A DNA stretch of 64,000 nt from Agarophyton chilense. Its lineage: Eukaryota > Rhodophyta > Florideophyceae > Gracilariales > Gracilariaceae. The stretch is taken from assembly GCA_030374765.1 (NCBI GenBank), contig JARGXX010000001.1:496001-560000 (forward strand), written 5' to 3'. Under the pieces are notes generated by a model. That model was not told where the DNA came from. It saw only the letters and a list, made by a program, of their open reading frames with translations, and did not search any database. The position numbers and the translations under genes were made by a program. Shown piece after piece: positions 51,790 to 63,635 of the stretch. Position 1 is the first letter of the stretch; each line of letters begins with the position of its first letter.

Positions 51790-54700
51790 AAATGTCAAAG
51801 TTCAATAGTTTTGGAGATACAATCAATCCTTTCCAAAACTGTCCATTTTGAGCCTTTTGCGAACGGTAGAAAGAACGAACCTGCGTTCAACCTCATGTAT
51901 ATATCTACGGACAGCGCAAGGGTAACTTCCACGCAAAATGAAACACAACTCTTATTGACTTTAAGTTTAGGCCAAATACCTTGCACCAAATCGAAACCCC
52001 CTGCCCAAAGGGCTTTTATTTGTGGTTTCGGACACCTTACTCGGTTCCGTACTGAACTATTTCTCTATTATAAAAAGCATGCAACCGTAAAAACTTGTAT
52101 TTTGATACAGCAAAACAACAACGCGCACAACACAACTATAAGCCCATCTTTTTACCTTATGAGTACTTAGTGGCGTCTTTTATGGCATCCACATCAGCCT
52201 GAAAACGTCTTTTGACACTTTCATATAGTTTGAGAAAAGAAGAAGTCTCACTTTTTTTTACGTACTTCCTCAATTGTCTTCGTCAATTTGTAGACGTTGT
52301 AAAACTACTTACAACCCTAGTAAATCTTTATGAACCTCTCTTCCATTATTTTTCGATTATATTCAAACTTAAAGACTGTGCCGGCCATATCGTCATCGGT
52401 TTCAAAATATGCTTTATCTTCCGATTACGAGTGTAATGCGCAGTATACGTTTAAGCATTGTCCAGATGAAAGAAATATGTGAAAGATTTGCCAAATAGGT
52501 CAGCAACAGAAGATAGAAAACCTTGCTTTAATTTTTGGCAATATTTATAAACAATTTTTTTACAAGTCGTATGCATTAAGTAAGAATTCCCATAGAAAAA
52601 GGAAGCCTCCTAAACCATTCCTAAAGCAACATATTTTTGACATATTGAACAGCGAAGCTAATATTGCCTGATATCATGTTAGTACTAGATTAAACTATTC
52701 AAAACAGCTTAATTAATCTTTTAATAATTGAAAAAAATCTAATATTGATGATATTTGTTATTGTGACGTTTTAAATATTCAAGAAGTTTTCTCATGTAAT
52801 CGATGCCTTGATGGTGCTTTTTAAGGCACCTTTAACTAAGATAGTACACAAAACTATTTAAGTAGTGCATATCAAACTTCAGATGTAGGATGTAATATGT
52901 TCTGGATGCTTCGCAGTCCAACTCGTAAACTTAGACTTGGATATAAACCGTATGCGCTGTGGCTGTACTAAACTTGTTTAAAATGCACAGAGACCTGTCC
53001 GTCAAAAATAAGCACAAAAACAAAGCAATGACGAAAAGAAGACTGTGACGGTAACAAAGTGGTACAAGGCAGGCGTGAAGAACTGGTAACCGCGGATAAT
53101 AACCCTTAAATGAAGAAACACAATCCAAAAATAAGATAAGGACTCTAGCGGTACGTAAACTTTGCAACAGTGATGCTGGCTGACAAAAACGTTCTTGAGT
53201 GCACTTTCAACGGCAGTGGAGACGTGTCAAAACTAACAATCGTTCCGCCTACCGAAAAGCTATGAAGAGCTCGCTCACCGATGTTATTCAGGTCTACACG
53301 TGACTTGCCTAGTAGAGAAAGCACCTGAGACTCATTATGCAAACGCTGTGTTTACTACAAATTACCCACTAAAAGTTCTTCTATTGTACTACTGATTCAC
53401 TATCTTAAGATTTTCCTCCATGATTGGCATCTAGATTTGAAGAGAATAATGTTTTTGGGCACAATCGCAAGCCAAAAAAGAGATAGAGAGAGGGAGGTTG
53501 TATTGCGACGCGATGCATTTCGAGGTGGTACCCGTACACCAGGATTTGGCCAGAGTAATTGGCGTGGTCCCGTGAGATCTTGATGTGCCCATTAGGGTCA
53601 TCCTTTGGAGAACCCGAAGCACGATCTCCCTAATCGCCCTTGAGGAAACCTCCATCCTAACATGCTCTTCGTGCGTTGCTGGGCCTAGATCGAATAACAG
53701 CACCGATGGGACAAGATTTTTGGGCAACTGCACGCTGATTGTAGTATTCTACTACTTAGGCGTTCCGTTGGTTTCTTTGCCTCAAAATTGTTTGTGGAAC
53801 TCAGTATTGAGTTGTACAGTCAGCATTATGAAATGAAGCGGCGTCTCGCACAAAAGCCAGGAGGCAGGGTCATTGAGTAAACAGGTGGTGTCACGAGTCG
53901 ATCGGATTGCCATGTCGAGCGCGTATTTGCGACGTTTCCTAGGGGAATGCCATATCAGAAACGGCACATGTTATGGAGATCCGAATGTCGGGTTTTTGTT
54001 GGCTAGAAGCTCATTACGGACGATACCCATACAGCTGTCGAGCTAAGTGGATGACCACTTGGTATTATTTGTATATTAGTTGGGCACACACCATGGCAAA
54101 CAGTATATAAAGTACCAGAAATCAGCGCACACTAAAATTAAAGGAGACAACATGGACATCATGAATCTTTTGTTCCTTGCTTAGAATTCTTTGACCAGAA
54201 ATTCGGACGAGCTAGAATACATCGAAAATCTACAATTATTACTTGAGCCCCCCCTCGTTTATTATGTTTCATCTACGTCGTACGGTTTGAATGCTCATCC
54301 CCGCAGGCTAGTATTGGCCTCGAAAACCACTTTCAGCTCGCTAGTGCTGTAGCTCTATAATCCATTTTCGCTTCGCCACAAGCACCACTTCAGCAGTCCG
54401 AACTCTTTCATCAGTGTCTACTATTACCAAAATAGCGGATAATACAAGTGGTATCTCGCCTTAGAACCACTATGGTAGGTGGCGCCAAATCTTTTGTTTC
54501 CAGAACGTGGAATCGATATTGATACTAGATATAAGTAGAATCGCACTTTCTTATTAGTGATTAAACCTCTTCTGGCAGTTGCAGAATTCATCGCGGTTGA
54601 AAAAGTGGTCGAGAACTCGAAGATACCACTGGATACGCATCAAAACGCACGTTACATCTAGGATGTGGAGCACTCGAAGCCAGTCGATTACTGGTTGCCG

Positions 54701-55234
54701 CATTTCTGCGGTAGCACTCCTGAAACAGAGAATTGCCTTATCTGTTGAAGCCAGAGAGTGGCTTTATCGCCAAGGGATGTCACTTTCACGCTCGATGAAT
54801 GAAGGAAGTGGTCACGCTTGGATGCACCGGCTCCTGTGGAAACGGCAGTTGCGCACACCACAGAAACCGTAGCCAACGCTGAGGTCGTCGGACCTTCAGA
54901 AGAGGATTATATGTGCAGAGAGATGCTTCGTCTCAAGTCGGAGTCAAACGCTTCGCGCATGCGCATGGACGCGTTGGAATATTAGATTTTAACCCTCATC
55001 GCTGACATCGGACAACTATACAGTGCACAGCAAGCACTCGTTTGTTAAGACGACGGTGAGGAGATGAATACATCAGTGAGAACACTACGTGAATATTCAA
55101 ATCATGTACTGGGAAGGTACCCAAATACGAAAGTCCTCACTTGAGTAAAACCTCATGTAGGATGCGTGAGGGCGCAAGATCATACCAATAACACTGCTAT
55201 AACACTTTTGCTGGAAGAGGATAAAGCTTGTTTG
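51790..55234. other. AT-rich intergenic stretch
   Basis: 52440-52900 is especially AT-rich. Short minus-strand frames at 52931-53167 and 53145-53342 are hydrophobic or nondescript. A TATATAAAG followed by ATG at 54152 opens only ten codons. I see no gene I can support before the LTR at 55235. Confidence 0.4.
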
Positions 55235-55679
55235 TGTAACGCAATGACGGGTGGGTCAGCGTACAGGTCTCGACCGGTGGTAGCGTGGTAGAGCGGGTCT
55301 TAATGTTCGAATCCTTGACGGCGGTACTCCCAGAGTACTTGGTGCAATGGTCTGGCATTTAATGCGTAGTCCTACAGATTGGAGCTACGGAAACGGTGGC
55401 TTGAAGACCAAAGGGTGGAACTAATATACCAAAGAGGGATATTTAGTATCCTAATGGTGCCTCCCGTACTGTAAGGGAGAAGCATCACTCGAGCCAAGTA
55501 AATAGTACTGGCGAGGCACTGGGATCTCCCTGGCACTGTAACGCTAATCTATTACACTAATTAAAATAAATTAATAATCTACAAGAGTCCACCTGAGGTC
55601 GACCCGTACACGTGTCACCTGCAAAATCCTTCAGGGCCCGGCGGCTTACAAGGGCTCAACCGTTATCATCGCTCCTTCA
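55235..55679 (-). repeat. 3' LTR of element 2
   Basis: Starts TGTAACGCAATGA and ends CTCCTTCA on the plus strand; aligns with the LTRs of element 1 throughout. Contains TGGTAGAGCGG (55286-55296) and TGTTCGAATCC (55304-55314), a box A/B-like pair. Confidence 0.9.
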
Positions 55680-55699
55680 CATATCTCCCTCCTTAGGAT
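55680..55699 (-). other. Polypurine tract of element 2
   Basis: On the element strand TCCTAAGGAGGGAGATATG abuts the 3' LTR, matching element 1. Confidence 0.7.
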
Positions 55700-56835
55700 T
55701 CGACCGTCACGGCGAAGTCCAAATTGCCTCACACCTTCCTGGGGGTCTGGCTTTTACTGGACCTATGGGTGAACCTCCAATCTTACCATCGGGGTCTGAA
55801 CGTCGTGATACTGAGCGTCTTAATGGCCTGGAAACGAGCGGTGCCGTGCCCGACATGTCGGTGTCTTATGACCTTTCCGGGGGTTAGTTGCTCTCGTTAC
55901 CAGTGGGCGCGACGGGGCGTCACATCGCCACCGACCTCGAGGGTACCAGTGCGTAAGAGCTGACTCTTGGCGCCAGGTTGGCAATTAGTTCACCTAAGGT
56001 ACTGTACGCGCACCGGGGGGGGGGAGGGGGGGGGTTCTTTGCCGCTTTTCCTATCCTTCGGTATTCCTTTGGCCACCCTACGCGCGTTGTACGTCGTGAA
56101 CCACGGTGCCCGCTTCGTCCATTCAAGGTCACGTCAGTCATCCTGGCCAATTCGGTTTCAGCTTTCCTTCTTTCCGTCGCGGTATTCCTCCATTGGTCGC
56201 GCGCGATGCCGCGATCGCCTTATAAGCCCGTCGGATATGCCATTCTCCCTCAGGACTATGTCGCTTCCGTCGGTTTTCCTATCCATTTCCCGGCGGACCA
56301 ACCTGTGGGCAGCGGCATCATGGCTTCGAACAACCAAGGGAGGAGCTGGGCAGTGCATCAAGCCATTCTGCCGTCCCGTTGGTATGATTGCCTCGATGGA
56401 CATTGCGACAGTCCTGAGGGAAGCTTAGTCCTGGGTGCGTCGCTCGGTGCGCTACGCCGCGGTTGTACAACAGGGTAAGGATGTGAAGACCTCTATGGTC
56501 AATATCCGGTAGCAGAATGCGTAGGTGATGTCCCAGAGGGTTATTGCCGACTTTGATGTCCTATATGGTCTAAATTTGAGTGACCAGCGGGCTTCCGATG
56601 GTGACAATAGTTCCTCAGGTGAGTCTCCGCCGAAGAAGCGTGCTCGGATCGCTGGGGCCGGTTCTGGTGGTCCAGTTGGCTCCTCGGGTGACCCTAGTCC
56701 CGGTTTCGCTCCTTCAGGTTCCAATGAGGACGACGGAGTTACTCCTGCGCCGCCCCAGTGAGTCCTGTTGGTGTTCGGAGCGCTTCCGCGAACCATGAGG
56801 TCATGCAGAGGGCTGTTAGGGCTCTGTTAGTTCCT
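55680..56835 (+). pseudogene. Antisense accessory gene remnant, element 2
   Basis: The plus strand reads 55690-55887 (similar to element 1 at 5251-5550), then about 56200-56330, and a C-terminal part at 56525-56761 with the same Ser-Ser-Ser-Gly-Glu-Ser and Lys-Lys-Arg-Ala-Arg segments as element 1. Many differences between copies in the C-terminal block fall on third codon positions, but because a minus-strand frame shares these wobble positions this does not prove the strand. A poly-G run at about 56016-56033 interrupts the reading. The central part found in element 1 at about 5870-7410 is absent. Confidence 0.45.
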
Positions 56836-56843
56836 CCAAAAAG

Positions 56844-58740
56844 TTAAAAAGAATAGTGCTTGTGCTTTCCCAAGGTCTTTCTTGTATCTCGAATGTGCGT
56901 GCCCCGGTACGGCATCCAAACTTGAGAGCTTCTCGAGTCTTTCTCAGGTGTCTCCGAAGGACTGACCTTGTTCCCTGATGCGGGAGCTACGATGAACCGT
57001 CGTGCTCCGGCAAACCGTCGTGCCGGGAGGCGGTTTGGGAGGCGTTTGGGGATTATACGGACCAATGGTTGGATTATTCGGTCCAATGATTGCCCCCTCC
57101 TGCAGGCCGCGCTCAGAGTTGCTGATTCTGCGCCAATAATTGGCGATAAATTAGCCGGAATGGTTTGAGGCTCTTGCCAAGTATCTTCCTCAGGTGTGTA
57201 GCCTAACCAACGGACGCAATAGTGCATAGTTCCATCTTCTCCCCGACCGGCGGAGATGATGCGCTCAATCACATATTCCGGTTGATGTTCATCCTCCGGA
57301 AGGAGAGTGTGCTCCAGAGGGGCGATTCCATCGCAGTCGGTTGGGAGCGATGGGTCATAGTAGTTGGCATTGACCATCCTGTCCGTGGGGCTAGTCGAGT
57401 CCTCTGGAACTGCCTTAGGGAATGTGGAGACTTGGGAGTCGACCTGAGGTCTTGGTGCTTCCGTTGGGCCAGGGGGCTGGGACTTTGGTGGTCCGGAGGA
57501 ACTGGGAGCTCGTGTCACGCGGTCAATAGACACGGTGTCCTGTAGGCCGTCAATGAGCAACGTGATGGTGTGTTCATTGGTCTTAAGGACTTTGTATGGT
57601 CCCGTAGAGTGGGGTAAGAGCTTTCGCGTAGTTTCCTCGAGTTCATCACTGTCTTTCGGTGGCCGGTCCAGGTAAACCAGGTCTCTTTTCCCAAATGTCG
57701 GTGTATTCCAAACGGCTTTGTCGAAATTGACCTTGTAGCGCCGTTGGGCTTTGGTTAGTACAGTTCTAGCCGATTGGAGAATGCGGTCAATGCGTCGGCG
57801 CGAGTTGCGCTTCGCCTGGGTCGGAGTCATTCCTTCGGTTATGTCCTGGGGTATGGTCGATTCCTGAAGGTCAACAGCTATCGGCAGCGGCGCTCTCGTT
57901 AGCGTTAAGTCGAAAGGCGTTGTACCTGTGGAAGCGTGCACCTGCGTGTTGTAGGTATAAACAAGTGGCGCAACGTATTCGTCCCAGTCCAATTGGTGCT
58001 ACAAAACGTAGTGCGCCAATCGGTCCAGAAGGGTGCAGTTGAAGCGTATGGCTTGGCCATTGGTTTGCGGGTGGTACGCCGTGGTGGTCACATGCTTGAT
58101 ACCTAAGGTAGCACAGACATGCGAGAAGAATTTGGATACAAACTGGCTGCCGTTTTCCGTAAGGAGGTAGAGTGGCATGCCATATGGATGTACCCAGTGG
58201 GAAAAGAAGGTCGTGGCTACATCCGTGGCTGTTGTCTTCCCTAGGGGTAGGGCTCGAGAAAGTTTGGTAAACCTATCGGTTATAACCAAAACAAAACGTT
58301 TCCCATGAGACGATTTAGGAAAAGGCCCAAGTATATCCATTGCGACAAATTCCATCGGACCTGCGGCGGGAGGAGCTTCAATTTAGCCTGATGGTTGGCG
58401 CGTGACCCTCGGATTTGTGCGCACGATGCAAAGTTCCGTGCGGTTTGCCATAGGTCCTGCACCATTAGTGGTCAGTAGAAGAACTTCCTTAGGGTCTGGT
58501 ACATTCGTCGACCTCCAGGGTGACCAGCCAAGCAAAGGAAATGGGCGAGGTATATGAATCGCGCCGTTGGCGAAGTTGGTATAACCCGTTGGAGTGCGCC
58601 ATCCAGCGGTGAGCGACGATATAGTAGCCGAAATCGGTCATAGTCGAACAGGCATCCTGGGGTTCCTTCCAATTGAGCTGTTTTCTTGCAGTATTCGTCT
58701 TCGACCTGCGCCTGTAGGAGTTCCTCAATAGTTATAGGGA
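56844..58740 (-). pseudogene. Integrase with GPY/F module and chromodomain, element 2
   Basis: 58280-58672 holds the N-terminal zinc domain (His-Pro-Gly context and Cys-Ala-x-Cys-like pair) in two frames. 57999-58355 has the catalytic core from Met-Asp-Ile-Leu-Gly through the second Asp region (Thr-Glu-Asn-Gly in place of Thr-Asp-x-Gly). 56844-57992 continues with the core end, a GPY motif (Gly-Pro-Tyr-Lys-Val, residues about 131-135 of this piece) and a chromodomain (about 57120-57280: Tyr-Val-Ile-Glu-Arg, Tyr-Cys-Val-Arg-Trp-Leu-Gly-Tyr, Glu-Asp-Thr-Trp). After it comes a basic Arg/Pro-rich tail. Breaks at about 57995 and 58470. Confidence 0.87.
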
Positions 58741-58774
58741 GGAGTTCTTTTTCCTCCGGGGCTATCGCATTAAT

Positions 58775-60099
58775 CTAAGGTGGTGCCGAATTGGGCGGTA
58801 CTGTCTCCCAGTCCAATAGGTATACTCCGTTCTCCTTTAACTCAGAATCCTCCGATTGCACCTTACCCATAAGGTCATCTGTTTCCGTATAGTCCTGAGG
58901 TCCATCGTCTGTAAAGGGGGTAGGAATTAGGTCGTCGAATGGAGTGTCATCAGTTCCGCCGGTAATGATTCGCGACAGGGCATCTGCCTCCTGTTGCTTG
59001 ATGCCTGGCCTATAGGTTCTCTCGTAGTCATATTCTGACAGCCAGAGGCGCCACCTAGCGAGGTGACTCGATGCATCGGTCATATTTAGTAGCCAGCGGA
59101 GTGAATCATGGTCTGTCCCAATGGTAAACCTGGTTCCCTCGAGGTACGAACGGAGTGCCAATACGGACCATACGATGGCTAGACATTCCTTTTCGGTGAG
59201 ACTGTAGTTCTGCTCCGCGCTGGTGAGCGTTCTGCACCAGTAGCCAATAGGTCGATAGTCCTTCGGTGACTCTTGTTCCTGTAGCAGTGCACAACCCACT
59301 TGGAAATCAGAGGCATCTGTGTCCAGGACCAAACGCCTATTTGGCTAGGGTAAAGCCAATATGGGTGGGTTCAGCAATTTGTCCTTTAGGGTCTGAAATG
59401 CCTCGTACTGGTCGTGGGTAAGGCCTTCGAACTCCGAAGGTGTTCCCTTCTTTAGCATCGCGTTGAGAGTGGCCGAGATCTTGGAAATCCCTTACACGAA
59501 CCGTCGGTAATCGTTGCACAAGCCCACGAAAAATCTTATTTTCGTGTGGGTCCTAGGTGGCTTAGCCTGGAGAATTGGCCATCTTTAGCTTTTCTGGGAG
59601 GACGACGTGACCGAGATAGTCCACTAAGGCCTGGAAGAAAGCGCATTTGCAGAGTTTCAGTGTTACTCCAGCGTTCTGTAGGAATGTTAGCACCTTTTTC
59701 ATGTGGCGAAATTGTTCCTTTACGGTCCGTGAGAAGATTATAACGTCATCCAAATAGACCAGGGCGAACTTCAATTTGCGTCTGGACAGTATAATGTCTA
59801 TTACTCGTCGGAAAGTTGCTGGTGCATTCATCACACCAAAGGGCATGCGAGTAAATCTGAACAGACCTTCATGGATGGTAAAGGATGTCAGCGCTCTCGC
59901 ATCTTCGGCCAAAGGGATTTGTCAATATCCCGAGTTAGCATCAAGTGTTGTAAATAAAACAGCTTCGCCTAAGGAATCCCGACAGTCGTCCATGCGGGGT
60001 ATCGGGTATGAGTCCCTCTTGGTTACTGCGTTCAGCTTCCTGTAGTCGACACAGAACTTGACGGAGCCATCTTTCTTCGCCACGAGGACAAGGGGACTT
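58775..60099 (-). pseudogene. RT palm and RNase H, element 2
   Basis: 59562-59912 carries RT with Arg-Met-Pro-Phe-Gly, Ala-Pro-Ala-Thr-Phe and the Tyr-Leu-Asp-Asp active site. 58775-59332 carries RNase H with Asp-Thr-Asp-Ala-Ser, Glu-Lys-Glu-Cys-Leu-Ala and Gly-Thr-Asp-His-Asp, and the connection to integrase. A stop/frameshift separates them near 59335-59560. Confidence 0.87.
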
Positions 60100-61230
60100 G
60101 CCCATCGGATTGGTTTGGAGGCGCCGGCTCTATGAATTGAGCTTTGCGCATCTTGTCCATTTGGTCGGCGACAATTTCCCTACCATTAAGGCCTGTACGA
60201 TATGGATGCTGGAACTGTGGTCTAGCATCATCCTGAAGGTCAATGCGGTTTGTAGTGGCTCTAAGTTTGCCCAATCTGCCTGACCACATGGCCTGGTATT
60301 CCCTGAGGAGATCAAATACCTGGGGCCTATAGGATTCGAATTCTGCGCCGATAGCGACCGTCCCTTTCCAAGAGTCGACGTCCTCGTTGGGAGTTGTCGT
60401 TGCAAGGTTATCCTTTTGGGCCTCCGTGATGTCCATGCGCGTGGGTAGAGTGATGCCAATCACTGTATCTTTAGGTATCCGTACAGGTTTATCTCGGAAG
60501 TTACTGATTGTGACGAAGAAGGACCTGTTGGGGTGGATGTCCATTACTCCATTGGCCATCAAGGTAAGGTGCTTCAGAACCATTTTCGGGTGGTTCTGAA
60601 TCGTTACGAGACCTGAGCACTGGGAATGGACCGATACAGCGATTCGGGTCATCGGGGGTATTGTTATGGCCTTTGACAGGCGAACCTTATTGGACTTCGT
60701 GTTTTCGGAGACAACCGCTCGTTTACGGTTAGCTTCTGGCACTGGGGTGGAACCAGTTATGGAGATGGAAGGTGCGCGGTAAAACGCGACTTTCCTAAGG
60801 CCTGGATAAATGGCCTTGATGTATCGATCGACAAAGGGGGTCCCTAGGATTGCCCCAGCGCCCAAGTTAGGACATACAAGGAACCACGTGCGGACTTTGA
60901 ATTGTACTAAATGGAGGTAAAGTGGTACTATCCCGTTAATGTTCATTGGTCTACGTGATGCATCGCTAATCCTGGGGCTCTTCCTTGCGTGAAAGAAATC
61001 TTGCCAACCCAGTAGGAGTAGCTTAGGATGGACCAAGTTGGGACCAGTGCCTGTGTCGAATACGGCTGTGGTCACTCGAGAGTTGTTGGGACGAAGTCCC
61101 ACGGTTACTCGAACTTTATAGTTCTCTTTCCTGAGGATACAGAGGGGGTCGTTACTGTGTTTCTATTGTGGTTCATCCTGAGTGGTCCATTGGTGGTGTT
61201 TTGTATTGGGATGTGAGGAGCTCTTTGGCT
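60100..61230 (-). pseudogene. Protease and RT fingers, element 2
   Basis: The aspartic protease active site is Asp-Thr-Gly-Thr (near 61050), with Ile-Leu-Gly-Thr-Pro-Phe-Val-Asp as second motif. A linker leads to RT fingers. Compared with element 1 one base is missing near 60106, which shifts the frame inside the RT just before the Phe-Cys-Val-Asp-Tyr segment. Confidence 0.87.
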
Positions 61231-61239
61231 CATGACCGT

Positions 61240-63432
61240 CAAATTGGTTGAGGCAGGGGCTTCAAGAGGGAGGATTTGCCTCGAGTCGTCCCTCTAGGAG
61301 GTTTCTAATGGGGTTTCCGTTTCTTCCTGAGGATAGGGTTCTTCCACGGGGTCGTCCGTAGGATCTACAATGGCGTGGACCTGTGGGGCTTCGATCGAAA
61401 TATCCGGAGGCGTGGCATAGCGTGAGCTTCCAGGGGTCCGTGTGGTTCGTTGCTGTGCCCTGTTATACATTCCTTCGGATCTCCGCTCCCGGTAATTCTC
61501 TTACCTTGAGGGTGGGAGATTTTTACGTGCGTCCTCAGGCAGATACCTCGTACAGTCACAAGGTTGGGTCACTGAATGGCAGAGGAAGCAAGCCCTTGGG
61601 GAGCTAACAAAAACGTCCTTGCGGGGCGGAAAGGGAGAATACTTGGCTGTGGGTGGTCCAGTGGTCGCTGTAGTTCTCTGGGAGGTATCTGATGGGGGTC
61701 CGGACGTAGGAGAACTGAAATTGACCTAGAGGACATCTCTCTAGTCGGCGGAATGGAGTGATGCATCCATGTCCGATTCCGTGGAGCTAACCAAATGGGC
61801 TTGGTTGGGTTTACGCAATAGAGTTGCGTGTCTTCTGGTTATATCAGCGTTGCGCCTGGAGGTCCTGGAGGGGTTTCCATAACCCTCGGCGTAGGTAACG
61901 AGCCTTTGGAAGGAGTATTGCGGGTTTTCCGTGTGGTAATTGCGCACATGTGGCTGAATGGCAGGGAGCAATCCCGTGATGAAGTGACGTTTAAGCCGTC
62001 CTTCGGAGAACACGTTTCCACATCGGTGAGCCTTTTTCCATAGGTCGTCTGCGAAGGCCGATTCGGTCATGTTAGAGCTCTGCTTATACGAGATGACTTC
62101 CTGGTGAGCATCCATTATAACGTCATCCGTGGCGTAGGTTTCCAAGAGGTAATGAACAACCGGGGGGTATGACCTAAGGGGCTCACTGTCTTGAGCATCC
62201 ATGAGGTCATCTGTGCCAGATCTCTTCGAAACCACTCGGTCACGCGCCTGTCCTGTAAGGAAGACTTGGAAAAGGTACAGAGCGGCGCCCTCGTGGACAC
62301 CGTTCTGATCGCAGGCCGTACGGAACAAACTGAGAAACCTGAGGACAGCAATGGGATCGGAACCGAAGAACTTGTCAGTAATGGTTAGTTGCATCCGTTT
62401 GGCCCATTTGGCGACTCTGCGAGCCACCGAACCAGAATATTTTGAGGACCTGTCGGCCAGCCGGTAATTCCGATTCCGGTAGTGTAGAACCTTAAGGAAA
62501 ACTTCATTTGTGGTTGTCACTGGTCTGAGGCCTCGAACAGCAGCCTCATCCACCTCCGAGTCAGTCGTTTAGGTCGAGACCGATTCGGAATCACTCGTGT
62601 TCGAATGGTCTCTTCTTTTGCTACTTCTTTTCTTCTTTCTCCTGCCGTTGCTTCTTTTCTTTCCAGCGGAATAGGGACCTAAAAGATCGATCTCTCTATC
62701 AGATCCGATGGAGCCGTGAGGTCGCTGTACCTCATATAATCCGTCGGGTGGGGCAAGCGGTCTCTCTTCTAGACGCGGAGCTTCTCTTCTGCTCCTCGCT
62801 TGTCCTTCCCTTGGATTCTCCTGATTGGTAACCTGTATCTCATATAGACGCGGAGCTTCTCTTCTGCTCCTAGATTGTCCCACCATAGGGTTTTCCTGAT
62901 GGTATTCCCGGCGAGGGGCGGATAATGCCGCCACTCCTGGAGGTTCGGTAGGGGGTTTCCATATGGAAGCCGGATGGTTGACTTGTGGAGTGGTCCTAGG
63001 GACCGTGGTGCCTGACTGGCTGGTGACTGCTCCTTGAACGGCCTGAATGAGGGAGTCTAAGAATAGCTCAGACTCCATGACCTTAGGGATGATTCGTGTG
63101 ATGGGGTAATCGGTATGGTCAGCCATCGCCGTAGCGAGTCCCATGTCCACAATTGAATCCACATGGGCTGAGCAGAGGTCACGGAGACGGGGCCAGAGAA
63201 GTAAGGCAAGTCCGGCGGGAATATTCTCTCTAATTCCCTCGGTCTTACTGTGTTCACTCTGTGGTGTTCCTGGCCTAGAAGTGGGCCTGGTGAGACGGTC
63301 TTGTACACGCGCTGCAACCGTGGGTTTTCGGCGAATCCTTTCAGGGTCGTCCATGGGAGTCAGTACTCCTTGCAGCTGGCTTCTCGTGTTCCTGCGGTCT
63401 CTAACAGTATCAAACTGTGGTTCAGGCGACAT
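61240..63432 (-). pseudogene. Gag, element 2
   Basis: Starts with an ATG at 63432. 62569-63432 encodes the N-terminal part with a duplicated Arg/Glu-rich segment (two similar Gln-x-Arg-Ser-Arg-Arg-Glu-Ala-Pro-Arg-Leu motifs). One in-frame TAA at 62569-62571 corresponds to a Lys codon in element 1; the same frame goes on through the capsid-like part 61741-62553. After another stop the frame reaches a noncanonical nucleocapsid motif C-x2-C-H-x5-C-x-C near 61551-61590. Confidence 0.85.
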
Positions 63433-63616
63433 CGTCGGCGTCGCAGTGACAGCTGCTACTGCCGTTGGAGTCCTATGGTCGGGTCAGTTGGGTGTGTTTC
63501 CTGCATTCATAATGGCGGTTGCTTCTGTACTTCTGGTCCGTTGGAGAATTAAACCAAAGGTTAGAATCCGGATAATTCTTCGTTCCAGTGGTACGTTAAA
63601 TTATTCCTTGAGGTTT

Positions 63617-63632
63617 CTAAGTCGGGAGACCA
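63617..63632 (-). other. Primer binding site of element 2
   Basis: TGGTCTCCCGACTTAG on the element strand, three bases from the LTR end, as in element 1. Confidence 0.65.
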
Positions 63633-63635
63633 AAA

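Noticed and set aside
54152-55048. A possible decayed gene after TATATAAAG with ATG at 54152, reading in one frame to 55048.
   Set aside because: Nine internal stops in about 298 codons is not clearly fewer than chance expects, and no domain is recognisable.
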